NCBI RefSeq assembly: GCF_036169555.1
Contig: NZ_CP108032.1
Coordinates: 682,001 to 746,000, forward strand
DNA from: Streptomyces sp. NBC_00306
GTDB taxonomy: Bacteria > Actinomycetota > Actinomycetes > Streptomycetales > Streptomycetaceae
DNA: 64,000 bases
Direction: 5' to 3'
Shown: positions 32,333-41,800 of the stretch, one piece after another
How the letters are laid out: each line of letters begins with the position of its first letter
Position numbering within the stretch: position 1 is the stretch's first letter
Position numbers and translations under genes: made by a program
The notes under the pieces: generated by a model
Told to the model about the DNA's origin: nothing
Databases searched by the model: none
Seen by the model: the letters and a program-made list of their open reading frames with translations, nothing else

Positions 32333-33031
32333 ATGACCCCTGCCTCGTACCCCTTGCACCGTCCCGTCGCAACCAGGCCGCCGCGCCATACCCCCGAAGG
32401 CGACGCGGCCGTGACCCGCCTGGCACTCTCCGCTCGCGACGGCGATCCGGTGCGGGTCGACCGCTTCGTCCGCGCACTGCACCGCGACGTCTGGCGCTAT
32501 GTGGCCTACCTCAGCGCCGACCCCCAGGCGGCCGACGACCTCACCCAGGACGTCTTCCTCCGGGCGCTCGGCAGCCTCCACCGTTTCGAGGGCCGTTCGT
32601 CCGCCCGCACCTGGCTGCTGTCCATCGCACGCCGCACCGTGGTGGACAGCCTGCGCCACGCGGCTGCCCGGCCGAAGCTCTCCGACAGGACCGACTGGCA
32701 GGCCGCCGCGGAACAGGCCCAGCCGCGGCACAGCCCCGGCTTCGAGGACGGCATCGCCCTCGCGGAACTTCTGGCCACGATTTCGGCCGAGCGCCGCGAG
32801 GCCTTCATCCTCACGCAGCTCCTGGGTCTGCCCTACGCGGAGGCGGCCGAGGCCCTCAACTGCCCGGTGGGAACGGTCCGTTCCCGGGTGGCCCGCGCCC
32901 GTGCCTCGCTCATCGACCTGCTCGGCGACCCGGACGTCCCCCTCACCGCACCCGAGAAGCGGGTGCCACGGCGAGGCGTCGGCGGAGGCCGGTTCACGAA
33001 CGGTCCCGAGCTCGTGGCCGTGACCGGCTGA
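32333..33031 (+). CDS. ECF sigma factor (SigC-like) with C-terminal extension
   Basis: A 232-residue sigma-70 family protein. Region 2 covers about residues 42-115 (RFVRALHRDVWRYVAYLS, DDLTQDVFLRAL, RTWLLSIARRTVVDSLRH). Region 4 covers about 148-200 (ISAERREAFILTQLLGLPYA, EALNCPVGTVRSRVARAR). A basic tail of about 30 residues follows. It lies 137 bases after the Met/His-rich membrane protein, in the same direction. No conventional anti-sigma factor is adjacent, so the membrane protein may take that role. A 12-bp terminator hairpin follows at 33063. Confidence 0.88.
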   Translation: MTPASYPLHRPVATRPPRHTPEGDAAVTRLALSARDGDPVRVDRFVRALHRDVWRYVAYLSADPQAADDLTQDVFLRALGSLHRFEGRSSARTWLLSIARRTVVDSLRHAAARPKLSDRTDWQAAAEQAQPRHSPGFEDGIALAELLATISAERREAFILTQLLGLPYAEAAEALNCPVGTVRSRVARARASLIDLLGDPDVPLTAPEKRVPRRGVGGGRFTNGPELVAVTG

Positions 33032-33062
33032 CCAGCACCGTGGCCGGCTGACCACCGACTCC

Positions 33063-33108
33063 CCCGGGCACCCGCGGCGCGCCGCGTGCCTCACCTCGGG
33101 TGCCCGGG
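33063..33108 (+). terminator. Terminator hairpin, 12-bp perfect outer stem
   Basis: CCCGGGCACCCG (33063-33074) pairs with 33097-33108 across a 22-base loop that itself holds the small palindrome CGGCGCGCCG. It follows the ECF sigma gene. Confidence 0.65.
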
Positions 33109-33249
33109 CCGGCGGAGTGGTGACGACCGATGAGTTCCACCACGATCAGCGGTCAGTGAGGGAGAGTTGCGTCGCGCAGGGAAGTCCGGTCGAAGCCGGG
33201 CGGGCGAACCTGCCGACACCCGATCACGAGACACCTGGGAGACACTTCG

Positions 33250-33822
33250 ATGCGCACCCTGATCAGCACCGCCTTCGTCTCGCTCGACGGCGTGGTGGAG
33301 GCCCCGGGCGGTGAGCCGGGCTACCGGAACTCGGGCTGGACCTTCAAGGACATGGAGTTCCTTCCCGAGGCGTACGAGATCAAGGGCAGGGAGCAGCAGG
33401 AAGCCACCGCGATGCTGCTGGGGCGGACCAGCTACGAGGCGTTCAGCCCGGTCTGGCCGGGCATGGAGGACTTCTCCGACTACAAGGAGATGCCGAAGTA
33501 CGTCGTCTCCACCACGCTGACCGACGACGACCTGGTGTCGGACTGGGGCCGGACCACCATCCTGCGTTCGCTCGACGAGGTTGCGGCCCTGAAGGAGACC
33601 GAGGGCGGCCCGATCATCATGCACGGCAGCGCCACCCTCAACCGGAGCCTCTCGGACGCCGGCCTGATCGACCGGTACCACCTGCTGGTCTTCCCGCTCC
33701 TGCTCGGCGCGGGCAAGCGCCTGTTCAGCGACACGGACAAGGACACCCAGAAGCTGGAGCTCGTCGAGCACGAGGCCTACGCCAACGGTCTGCAGAAGAA
33801 CGTCTTCGACGTCGTCCGCTGA
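33250..33822 (+). CDS. RibD C-terminal/dihydrofolate-reductase-like protein (second paralogue)
   Basis: A 190-residue DHFR-like RibD_C protein: start strand TLISTAFVSLDGVVEAPGG, central LLGRTSYEAFSPVWPGMED and C-terminal IIMHGSATLNRSLSDAGLIDRYHLLVFPLLLGAGKRLF. The length and order are like the gene at 17271, but the sequence is clearly a different subgroup (YjjP/YyaP-like). Enzymatic substrate unknown. The ATG at 33250 follows TGGGAGAC. Appears monocistronic. Confidence 0.88.
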   Translation: MRTLISTAFVSLDGVVEAPGGEPGYRNSGWTFKDMEFLPEAYEIKGREQQEATAMLLGRTSYEAFSPVWPGMEDFSDYKEMPKYVVSTTLTDDDLVSDWGRTTILRSLDEVAALKETEGGPIIMHGSATLNRSLSDAGLIDRYHLLVFPLLLGAGKRLFSDTDKDTQKLELVEHEAYANGLQKNVFDVVR

Positions 33823-34039
33823 CGACAGCCTCCTGGCGCGTGCCCGCACCGACGAGCCCTCGGCGAGTCCGTTGGTACAGGCGAGGGCATTGCGTGGGCG
33901 ATCGGGTGACGTGGACGCCGGCCCCAGTGGCCGGCTGTCCGCCGGCGCGTTGTCCATGTGCAGTCCTCCCGCGTCCGGCGCCCCAGCTCTCATGCCACGG
34001 GGCGAGCCACGCGGTACTTCACGCGACAGGAGAATGTTC

Positions 34040-34687
34040 ATGGCAATGAGGCATCCGTTGGGGCGGCGCATGGCCGCCCTGGCCACAGTGTTCGGGGCGA
34101 GTGTCGTCCTTCCGTTCGCGGTGGGCGCCACACCGGCACTGGCAGCGCCGGTGCTCGCCGTCGCGAAGTTCCACTCGGGCGACTTCGCCCGGGGCGAAAC
34201 CGGGGTCTACAGCTTCCAGGTGAGCAACCGCAGCACCATCGACTCGACCGCCGGAACAGTGACCCTCACGGACACGCTGCCGGCGGGCCTGACCGTGAGC
34301 GGCACGCTGTCGCAGTCTTCCTGGGACTGCGACGTGAGCACGACGTCGATCACGTGCACCAACAACACCGTGGTGGAGCCGTTCCAGTCCTTTCCGGTAC
34401 TCGAGCTGACGGTGTCGGTCGCCGAGGACGCTCCGTGCACGGTGACCAACACGGTCACGGTCTCGGGTGGAGGGAGCGCCGCGGCCTCGTACTCCGACCC
34501 CACGAACATCACCGGGGGCGACTGCGACGACGACAACGGCGGAGGCGGGGGCGGGGGCGAATCGATTCTTCCCATCAACCTCAACGGTGTCATCCCGCTG
34601 TTCAACAACATCAGCACGAACAGCAACATCAACAGCCCGGCCGCCGGCAACACCAGCCATCAGGTGTTCGGGCTGAACGCCCCGTGA
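34040..34687 (+). CDS. Secreted DUF11-type protein with Gly hinge and Asn-rich tail
   Basis: A 215-residue exported protein. The signal peptide ends at ALA about residue 35. A DUF11/conserved-repeat beta-sandwich follows (GVYSFQVSNRSTIDSTAGTV, then TLTDTLPAGLTVSGTLS and CTVTNTVTVSGGG, read in parts) with Cys pairs likely disulphide-bonded. Asp/Gly-rich DCDDDNGGGGGGG then leads to a tail (ILPINLNGVIPLFNNIS, SNINSP) resembling the Asn-rich ends of rodlin-like or surface proteins. No LPXTG and no C-terminal helix. The ATG at 34040 is favoured over ATG 34034 by AGGAGA spacing. Probably a surface-associated or matrix protein; function unknown. Confidence 0.8.
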   Translation: MAMRHPLGRRMAALATVFGASVVLPFAVGATPALAAPVLAVAKFHSGDFARGETGVYSFQVSNRSTIDSTAGTVTLTDTLPAGLTVSGTLSQSSWDCDVSTTSITCTNNTVVEPFQSFPVLELTVSVAEDAPCTVTNTVTVSGGGSAAASYSDPTNITGGDCDDDNGGGGGGGESILPINLNGVIPLFNNISTNSNINSPAAGNTSHQVFGLNAP

Positions 34688-34757
34688 GCAACCCCGGCCT
34701 CGCCGCGGGTACCCCAGGTACCCACCCCGTGGCCGGGATCAGAGGTGACACAGGCCA

Positions 34758-34783
34758 AGGCCCCCGGAGAGATCCGGGGGCCT
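34758..34783. terminator. Bidirectional terminator, 11-bp stem with GAGA tetraloop
   Basis: AGGCCCCCGGA-GAGA-TCCGGGGGCCT lies between the convergent secreted-protein and acyl-CoA dehydrogenase genes. Confidence 0.85.
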
Positions 34784-34859
34784 CCTGGCAGGCAGGAATG
34801 ATGGCACCTTCGATCCCCATGGATCCCGGTGCCGGCTGTGAGCCCTCGTCACGGCATCG

Positions 34860-36050
34860 TCATCGCCGCACCCGCGGCATCCCCAGTCCGATCCACGAAA
34901 TGATCTCGCGCTGGATCTCGTTGTTCCCGCCGCCGAACGTGAAGATCACGGCCGACCGGTACCCGCGCTCCAGCTCGCCGTGGAGCACGGTGCCGGCCGA
35001 GCCCTCCTTGAGCGGGCCGGCCGCGCCCACCACTTCCATGAGCCAGGCGTAGGCGTCGCGGCGGGCCTCGGAGCCGAAGACCTTGACCGCAGAGGCGTCC
35101 TGCGGGGTGAGCGTGCCCTGCTGGACGGCGTTCACCATCTGCCAGTTGAGCAGCTTCATCGCGTCCAGCCGGGTGTGGGTGCGGGCCAGCCGGCCGCGCA
35201 CCCAGCCGAGGTCGATGACCCGGCGGCCGTCCGCGAGTTTGGTGTCGGCCGCCCAGCGCTGGACGTTGTGCAGTGCCCGGATCGCCATGGTGCCGTGCGC
35301 GGCCAGGGTGACGCGTTCGTGGTTGAGCTGGTTGGTGATCAACCGCCAGCCCTTGTTCTCCTGGCCGACGCGGCGGGAGGCGGGGACGCGGATGTCCTCG
35401 TAGTAGCTGGCCGTCGTGTCGTGGGAGGCCAGGGTGTTGATCAGGGTGCAGGAGTAGCCGGGGTCGGACGTCGGCACGAGGAGCATGGTGATGCCCTTGT
35501 GGGGCGGTGCGCCGGGGTCGGTCCGCACGGCGAGCCACACCCAGTCGGCCGTGTCTCCGTTGGTGGTCCAGATCTTCTGTCCGTTGACGGTGTAGTGGCC
35601 GGTCTCCTCGTCGCCCTCGCGCACCGCGCGGGTCTTGAGAGCGGCGAGGTCCGTGCCGGCGTCGGGCTCGCTGTAGCCGATGGCGAAGTCGATCTCGCCG
35701 GAGAGGATCTTCGGCAGGAAGTACGCCTTCTGCTCCTCGGTGCCGAACTGCATGATCGTCGGGCCGACCGTGTTCAGGGCCATCAGCGGCAGCGGTACGC
35801 CCGCCTGAGCGGCCTCGTCGAAGAAGATGAACTGCTCCATGGGGCTCAGCCCGCGACCGCCGTACTCCGTCGGCCAGCCGACGCCGAGCCAGCCGTCCGT
35901 GCCGAGGCGGCGGACGGTCTCGCGGTAGAAGCGCTTCTGCTCGCCGGGGTCGGCGTAGCGGGCGTACACGTTGTCCGGCACCAGCCGGGCGAAGTAGGTG
36001 CGCAGTTCGGCGCGCAACTGCTGCTGTTCAGGCGTGTATTCGAGGTGCAC
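34860..36050 (-). CDS. Acyl-CoA dehydrogenase (large-substrate subfamily)
   Basis: A 396-residue flavoenzyme with a complete acyl-CoA dehydrogenase layout: EYTPEQQQLRAELRTYF start, WPTEYGGRGLSPMEQ, flavin contacts GYSEPDAGTDLAALKT and GQKIWTTNGDTADWVWLAVRT, and a C-terminal FTFGGGNNEIQREIISWIGLGMPR. The NNEIQR ending is shared with steroid/cholesterol-side-chain and terpenoid acyl-CoA dehydrogenases (FadE type), many of which work as hetero-oligomers. GTG start at 36048-36050 with TGGAGGGG upstream. It lies in the same direction as the beta-lactamase-family gene, 167 bases downstream of it. Confidence 0.92.
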   Translation of the reverse strand: MHLEYTPEQQQLRAELRTYFARLVPDNVYARYADPGEQKRFYRETVRRLGTDGWLGVGWPTEYGGRGLSPMEQFIFFDEAAQAGVPLPLMALNTVGPTIMQFGTEEQKAYFLPKILSGEIDFAIGYSEPDAGTDLAALKTRAVREGDEETGHYTVNGQKIWTTNGDTADWVWLAVRTDPGAPPHKGITMLLVPTSDPGYSCTLINTLASHDTTASYYEDIRVPASRRVGQENKGWRLITNQLNHERVTLAAHGTMAIRALHNVQRWAADTKLADGRRVIDLGWVRGRLARTHTRLDAMKLLNWQMVNAVQQGTLTPQDASAVKVFGSEARRDAYAWLMEVVGAAGPLKEGSAGTVLHGELERGYRSAVIFTFGGGNNEIQREIISWIGLGMPRVRR

Positions 36051-36158
36051 GGCCCCTCCAGAGTCTCGCGACCGTCACGGCGCGGCGCACACGGTAGAAC
36101 GTGTTGCAAGAATCCGGAAGGGCCACGGCCGCACGGAGGGGCGGGAGTCCGCCGGCCC

Positions 36159-36194
36159 CGGCCGTCGAACCCACCGGTCTCGGCCGTCGAACCC
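36159..36194. repeat. CGGCCGTCGAACCC x2
   Basis: Two 14-mers 22 bases apart (36159-36172, 36181-36194) in the gap between the acyl-CoA dehydrogenase start and the serine-hydrolase stop. Confidence 0.6.
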
Positions 36195-36217
36195 GACGGC
36201 CCCGGCCCCGAACCCGC

Positions 36218-37384
36218 CTACAGCGATGCGTATACGGCGGTCACCAGAGCCATCTTCCGGGGGTCGTCCGCGATGTGCGGACCCATACGGTTCATCACAT
36301 AGCCGAGGCTCAGACCCGCCTCCGGATCGGCCAGACCGCACGAGCCGCCGAAGCCGTCGTGGCCCACGGCACGGGGGTTGGGGCCGTACGAACCGTTCTC
36401 GCCGCTGAGCCAGAGGCCGAGCGCCACCTCGGTGTCGTGCTGGAAACCCCTGCCGAGCACCAGGTCACGGCAGCTGCCCTGGCCCTCGCGGACCCGTTCG
36501 GCGGCCTCCGGGGACAGGATGCGCCGGCCGCCGTGCTCGCCCCGCCCGGCGAAGATCCCGTAGAGCGCGGCGACTCCACGGGCCGTGCCGTGTCCGTTGG
36601 CCGCCGGGATCTGGGCCGCACGCCACTCGGGGGTGTTGGCGTCCGCCGCGCCGACGATCGGGTTGACCAGCGCGGCCAGCGCGACGGGAGTCATCTGGGC
36701 GAAGATCGCGGCCTGTTCGCTCGACGGCGCGGCCGGGGGATGCACCAGGTCGGCGGCCCGCCCCGCCTCCTTCTCCGGCAGCCCGATGGTGAAGTCGATG
36801 CCGAGCGGTCCGGTGACCTCCTTCTGGAGCAACTCCCCCGGGAGCAGCCCGCAGACACGTCTGACGACCTCGCCGACCAGGAAGCCGTACGTCATGGCGT
36901 GGTAGCCGGACTGGGTGCCTGGCTCCCACCACGGCTCCTCGGCGGCGAGCGCGGCGCAGGTCAGCCCCCAGTCGTAGAGGTCCTCGATGGTGTGCAGTTC
37001 ACGCAGTCCCGCGAGTCCGGCACGGTGGGAGAGGAGGTGGCGGACGAGGATGCCGCCCTTGCCCGCCGCGGCGAACTCGGGCCAGTACATGGCGACGGGC
37101 GCGTCCAGGTCCAACTCGCCCCGGTCGGCGAGCAGATGGGCGCACAGGGCGGTGGCGCCCTTGGTGGTCGACCAGACGTTGACCAGGGTCTCGCGCTCCC
37201 ACGGCCGGGTGCGGGCCTCGTCCGCCCAGCCGCCCCACAGGTCGACCACGGTTTCGCCGTCGTGGATCACGGAGACGGCGGCCCCCAGCTCGCCCCGGTC
37301 GCGGAAGTTCTCCTCGAAGGCCTCGCGCACCGACCGGAAGCGGTCGTCGCAGTGTCCGTCGATCGTGGGTGCGCTCTGAGACAT
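36218..37384 (-). CDS. Beta-lactamase family (class C-fold) serine hydrolase/esterase
   Basis: A 388-residue cytoplasmic hydrolase of the EstB/DD-peptidase fold. The nucleophile motif is STTKGA (SxxK), the second-shell Tyr lies in SGYHAMTYGFLVGEVV, and the third motif is replaced by GHDGFGG near the C-terminus, as in esterase members. FRSVREAFEENFRDRGELGAAVSV opens the domain. No signal peptide. Such proteins hydrolyse esters or simple amides rather than beta-lactams. The ATG at 37382-37384 follows ACGGAGGG. It is divergent from the hydroxyisobutyryl-CoA hydrolase-like gene across a spacer with a palindromic operator, pointing to shared control with acyl-CoA catabolism. Confidence 0.88.
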   Translation of the reverse strand: MSQSAPTIDGHCDDRFRSVREAFEENFRDRGELGAAVSVIHDGETVVDLWGGWADEARTRPWERETLVNVWSTTKGATALCAHLLADRGELDLDAPVAMYWPEFAAAGKGGILVRHLLSHRAGLAGLRELHTIEDLYDWGLTCAALAAEEPWWEPGTQSGYHAMTYGFLVGEVVRRVCGLLPGELLQKEVTGPLGIDFTIGLPEKEAGRAADLVHPPAAPSSEQAAIFAQMTPVALAALVNPIVGAADANTPEWRAAQIPAANGHGTARGVAALYGIFAGRGEHGGRRILSPEAAERVREGQGSCRDLVLGRGFQHDTEVALGLWLSGENGSYGPNPRAVGHDGFGGSCGLADPEAGLSLGYVMNRMGPHIADDPRKMALVTAVYASL

Positions 37385-37433
37385 GGGCCCTCCGTCGCCT
37401 CGGCCGGGTGGTCCGGCCTGCCGTGTCCGACTG

Positions 37434-37459
37434 ATACCGAACATACCGACTGGTCGGAC
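37434..37459. promoter_or_regulatory. TetR-type operator CCGAC-TG-GTCGG
   Basis: The 12-bp palindrome at 37446-37457, preceded by the direct half-repeat ATACCGA (about 37435 and 37443), lies midway in the divergent spacer. The form resembles TetR-family operators of acyl-CoA catabolism genes. No regulator gene is adjacent. Confidence 0.5.
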
Positions 37460-37544
37460 TGCCGGGAAGGGTTCCGCTTCGTGTGCACGGGGTCGCGTGA
37501 GCGAGGATGGGACCGAAGATCCGCACCCGGGAAGGACCCTATCG

Positions 37545-38591
37545 ATGGCCCGCGACGACTCCGTACTCCTGCACACCGAGGGCCACGCCGCGTACATCAC
37601 GCTCAATCGCCCCCGGGCGATCAACGCCCTCACCCATCCCATGGTTCACGCCGTCGACGAGGCGCTCACCGCATGGGAGCACGACGACGCCGTGCGCGTC
37701 GTCGTGATCGCCGGTGCGGGCGAGCGGGGGCTGTGCGCGGGAGGCGACATCCGGGCCATCCGCACGGCGGCGCTCGCCGGGGACCGGACCGCCACGGACT
37801 TCTGGCGGGACGAGTACCGGCTCAACGCCCGTATCGCGCGCTACCCCAAGCCGTACGTCGCCGTGATGGACGGAATCGTCATGGGCGGCGGAGTCGGCAT
37901 CTCCGCGCACGGCGACGTCCGGATCGTCACCGAGCGCTCCAGGGTCGCCATGCCCGAGACCGGCATCGGCTTCGTACCCGACGTCGGCGGTACGCATCTG
38001 CTGTCCCGTGCGCCGGGCGAGCTGGGCACCCATCTCGCGCTCACCGGGCTTCCGGTGGGCGCGGGCGACGCCTTGCTGTGCGGGCTCGCCGATCACTTCG
38101 TGCCGTCCGGGCGTCTGCCGGAGCTCACCGCATCGCTCGCCCGGCTGGAGGTGGCGGACGTGCTGCGCACGTACACCGGACCCGCGCCCGAGGGTGAACT
38201 GGCCGCGCACCGCGGGTGGATCGACGCCTGCTACGCGAGCGACTCGGTGGAGGAGATCCTCGACCGGCTGGTCGCGTACGGCGAGCCGGCGGCGAAGGAA
38301 GCAGCCGAGACGATCCTGACGCGGTCGCCCATCGCCGTGAAGGTGACCCTGGCGGCGCTGCGGCGGGCCCGGGCGCTCGGCGCGCTCGAACCGGTCCTGG
38401 ACCAGGAGTTCCGGGTGTCGTCGGCCGCCTTCTCCCGGCCGGATCTGGCCGAGGGGGTGCGTGCCCAGGTCGTCGACAAGGACCGCAGGCCGCAGTGGTC
38501 GCCGGCGCTGCTGTCGCAGGTGACGGACGAGGACGTGGAGCGGTTCTTCGAGCCGCTGGGGGATGACGAACTCGGGCTGGCAAAGGGCTGA
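37545..38591 (+). CDS. 3-hydroxyisobutyryl-CoA hydrolase-like / enoyl-CoA hydratase family protein
   Basis: A 348-residue crotonase-fold enzyme. Length, the oxyanion-hole segments AGERGLCAGGDIRAIR and VMDGIVMGGGVGIS, and the catalytic-region AMPETGIGFVPDVGGTHLLSRAPG match the hydroxyisobutyryl-CoA hydrolase subgroup (ECH_2), longer than simple hydratases. In that role it releases 3-hydroxyisobutyrate from its CoA ester in valine breakdown. The ATG at 37545 follows GGGAAGGAC. It is divergent from the serine hydrolase and ends convergently with the giant secreted phosphoesterase. With the nearby FadE it suggests branched-chain acyl-CoA catabolism. Confidence 0.92.
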   Translation: MARDDSVLLHTEGHAAYITLNRPRAINALTHPMVHAVDEALTAWEHDDAVRVVVIAGAGERGLCAGGDIRAIRTAALAGDRTATDFWRDEYRLNARIARYPKPYVAVMDGIVMGGGVGISAHGDVRIVTERSRVAMPETGIGFVPDVGGTHLLSRAPGELGTHLALTGLPVGAGDALLCGLADHFVPSGRLPELTASLARLEVADVLRTYTGPAPEGELAAHRGWIDACYASDSVEEILDRLVAYGEPAAKEAAETILTRSPIAVKVTLAALRRARALGALEPVLDQEFRVSSAAFSRPDLAEGVRAQVVDKDRRPQWSPALLSQVTDEDVERFFEPLGDDELGLAKG

Positions 38592-38736
38592 CCGGGCCCC
38601 GGGCGGGCCGGCGACAGCGCCGTCTGCGTCCGGGCCGGTGCCCGCGGTCGAACCCCCGTACTCGTGGTCGGGGTGGCGACAACGACTGACGATTACGGAC
38701 ACGGCCTACGGCCAGGGCTGCCCAGTGCCGGGGCTT

Positions 38737-38784
38737 CCCGCACGGCGAACGGGGTCCGTCCTTTCCGTCCCCGTCCGCCGTGCG
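38737..38784. terminator. Bidirectional terminator, 10+6-bp stem
   Basis: CCGCACGGCG and ACGGGG (38737-38753) pair with CCCCGT and CGCCGTGCGG (38768-38784), with a single A/C mismatch between the blocks and a 14-base pyrimidine-rich loop. Confidence 0.8.
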
Positions 38785-38805
38785 GTCAAGCCTGCCGTCG
38801 TCCGG

Positions 38806-41800
38806 CTACGACGCCCGTTCTCCCGCCGCCTGACGGGCGATCCGCACCTCCACGCTCCGGGTGTTTCCGCCCACGGTCACCGCGAGGGTCACCGTGCCCG
38901 GTCTCAGCGCCGTGAGCCGTCCCGTCGCCGGGTCGAACGCCGCCGCGTGCCGCTGACGGGCGTCATCAGGGTCGCCGATGTACAGATTCAGCGATCCCGT
39001 CCAGTCCGCGCTGACGGGGAAGGCGACCGGGACCGTGCGCGTGCCCTGCACGACCGTCGCGCGGACGTCCGCACTGTTCCCGGGAGGCAGCGATCCGGGC
39101 GCCTCCAGGGTGAGGGCGTCGACATGGGCCCGCGTCTGGACGGACACCCAGTCCGGCCGCCCCTCCCACGGACGGTGCCGGGCGATCAGCTGCTCGCCCG
39201 GGCTCACCTCGTCGACCCCGACGAGCGACCATCCGGTGAAGCCGCCCTCGCTGGCCGGGCCCGCCGGTGCCTTCCCCGAGTTGCCGTTGATCAGATACGG
39301 GACGCCGTCCACGTGCTCGGCGTGGAAGACGCCCACATGGCTGCCGATCAGCCCCGCGCCCTTTCCTGTCGTACGGCGGAAGTCCGCGAGCCACCGCTCG
39401 ATCAGCGCGGCCTCCTTGCGGTCGCTGAGCTGACTGCCCTTCTGCACGGTGGGATCGCGCGGCGGCACATGCTCGACGACCATCACCGAACCCACGGCCG
39501 GGTCCTTCGCCGCCGCGTCCAGCTGGGCACGTACCGCCTTGATCTGCTCGAAGCCGCCGCCGCGCAGCGTCAGGCTCGATGTGTCGAGCGTCAGGAAGCG
39601 AGTGCCGCGATGGTCGAAGGTGCGGTGGGCGGGGCCGAACTCGGCGATGAAGTTGTCGATTCTGCCGCCCATCACCTCGTGGTTGCCGGGCACGTAGTAC
39701 CAGGGCAGATCGCCGCCCAGTTCCTCGGTGAGCACCTGCCGGGCGAACGCCAGGTCCGCGGGTGATCCCTCGTCCACGAGGTCGCCGTTGACGACGACGA
39801 AGTCCGCCCCGGACGCCTTGATCTCCCGCAGGGTGCGCCGGGCCTGCCGGACGATCGCGCTGTCGGGGTCGCGGGCGACGAACTGTGCGTCCGACATGAC
39901 GGCGAACCGCCAGTCCCGGTCCCCCGTCTCGGCAGCGGAGTCGATCAGCGGGTCGGCGGTGCGCGGCAGGTCGGGCAGCGCGACGTCGGGCGGGACCTGC
40001 GCGGACAGTCCGTCGATCACGACGCGTCCGGTGTACTGCCGGGCCGCGGCGGTCTCCGCGAGGTAGAAGCGGTGCACCGACAGCGGTATGGCGACGCCCG
40101 CAGGCACGCTGAAGGTGACCTGACGCCAGCCGGTCCAGTCGACGTACGGCCCTCGCAGCAACTGGTCCGAGCCCGCCGCGTCCTTGAGATGCAGGGTCGG
40201 CCAGGCACCGTTGCCGTCTCCGTCGATCCACAGGGTGAAGGACTGTGGGCGCCCCGGTACGGGAATGGGCCGCGGCGGGTTGGCGTAGGCGGCTCGTGTG
40301 GCGGTCGAGCGGGTGAAGTCGTACGTCAGCTCCAGTCCGGTGCCGCTCTGCCCGTCGGGGACGGCCGCGACCGCGCCGGCCGCGCGGGCGTGGCTGAAGG
40401 TCCAGGAGCCGGCGTCGTCGAAGGAGGAGACCGGCTGTTCGGCCAGGCCCACACTGACGGCCAGGGACGTGGTGACGCCCGCGGCCCTGACGGTGATCTG
40501 CCCGGCGCCGCCGCCCGTGCGGGAGGTCACCGTGAAGCCACCGGCTCCGTCGTCCTCGACGTCGAACCTCGTGCGGTCGTAGGTGAGTTCCAGATCGGCG
40601 GGTTCGACCGGGGCACTGTTGCCCTGTGCGTCGTGACCGACGATGCCGAAGCTTCCGGTGGCGTCGCCGTCGGCGAGCCCGATACGCCGGGTGGTCGGCT
40701 CGATTCGGGCGAGATCGTCGAGCACGGTGAGTTCCGTACTGCCCTGGGCTCCGGCCCGTTCGGCGCGTATCACGGCCGTCCCGCTGTCGCGGGCGTGGAA
40801 GATTCCTCGTTCGTCGACCCGGCCGACGGAGGGCCGCAACGAGCGCCATCGGGGTGCGCCGGCCGCCGGCCCGTAGCTCTCGTCGTATCCGGCGGCGGTG
40901 AGGCGGCGGGTCAGTCCCGGGAACACCCGCTCCGGGTGACCGCCCCTGACCGGGTCGGCGGTGGGAGCCGAGCCGGGCGGGGTGCGGGTCTCCACCCAGA
41001 AGCCGCGGAGCCTGCCGCTGCCGTCGGGCGCGGTGAACGCGAGTCCGTTGGGGACGGTGCGCTCGCTGCCGTCGGAGGGACTGTTCTCCACCTGGAGCGC
41101 GTCGCTGCCGGGTTCGCGGGCGAGCAGCGTGGACGAGCCGCCGCCGTCGAGGTTGAGCGCGCTGTGGGCGCCGGCCCGCTTCATCATCAGACCGAGTTCG
41201 GTGAGGGTGACTCCGCCGCTGTCGGCCTGCCGTCCGTCGACGGTGATGACCTGCATGGCGCTGCCGTCCCGGGAGAAGCCGACGGCCGTGCGGGGGGCCG
41301 CGATGTTGTTGCCCTCTCCCTCGTGGTTCTGCGGTGTGCCGTCGACGACGAGGAGTTCGCGGCCGCCGACCGCGGTGCGCGGGACGGGGCCGCTGTCGGT
41401 GCGCGGCCGGTACGTGGTCGACACCGGGTCGCCGGGCCGCAGCGCGGCGAGCGCGGTCGCGCCGGCCTCCCGCCCGACGAGCACGGTGGTGCCGTCGGCG
41501 ACGGGCCCGCTGCCCGGCCGGTCGGTGACGGAAACGACCTTGCCGTCCTGGACGAGCACCTCGGCGACGGGGCTTCCCGCATCCACGGTCAGCGCACGGT
41601 CGGCGCTGCCCCATGCCGCGTTGTAGGCCCCGATGCCGCCGGGCGGGACGTTCGCGGCGTTGTACGCCGCGAGCGGGTGCTGCCCGCCGGGCAGGGTCAG
41701 CGTGCCCTCGAAGTAGAGCTGGAGGACGCGTCCCGCGCCATCCGGCCCGATGCCGACGGCACGGTTGGCGCCTTCGGCCGGCGAGTGGGTGACCTTGCCG

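Noticed and set aside
31853..33094. 413-codon frame opposite the membrane protein and ECF sigma genes
   Set aside because: Runs across two real genes and a terminator, and has no family signal.
34708..34713. GGGTAC in the gap after the secreted DUF11 gene
   Set aside because: It lies after the stop of the plus-strand gene with no plus-strand gene downstream.
37383..37544. In-frame upstream extension of the hydroxyisobutyryl-CoA hydrolase gene
   Set aside because: The extension covers the divergent operator and has no family-like sequence; ATG 37545 has the ribosome site.
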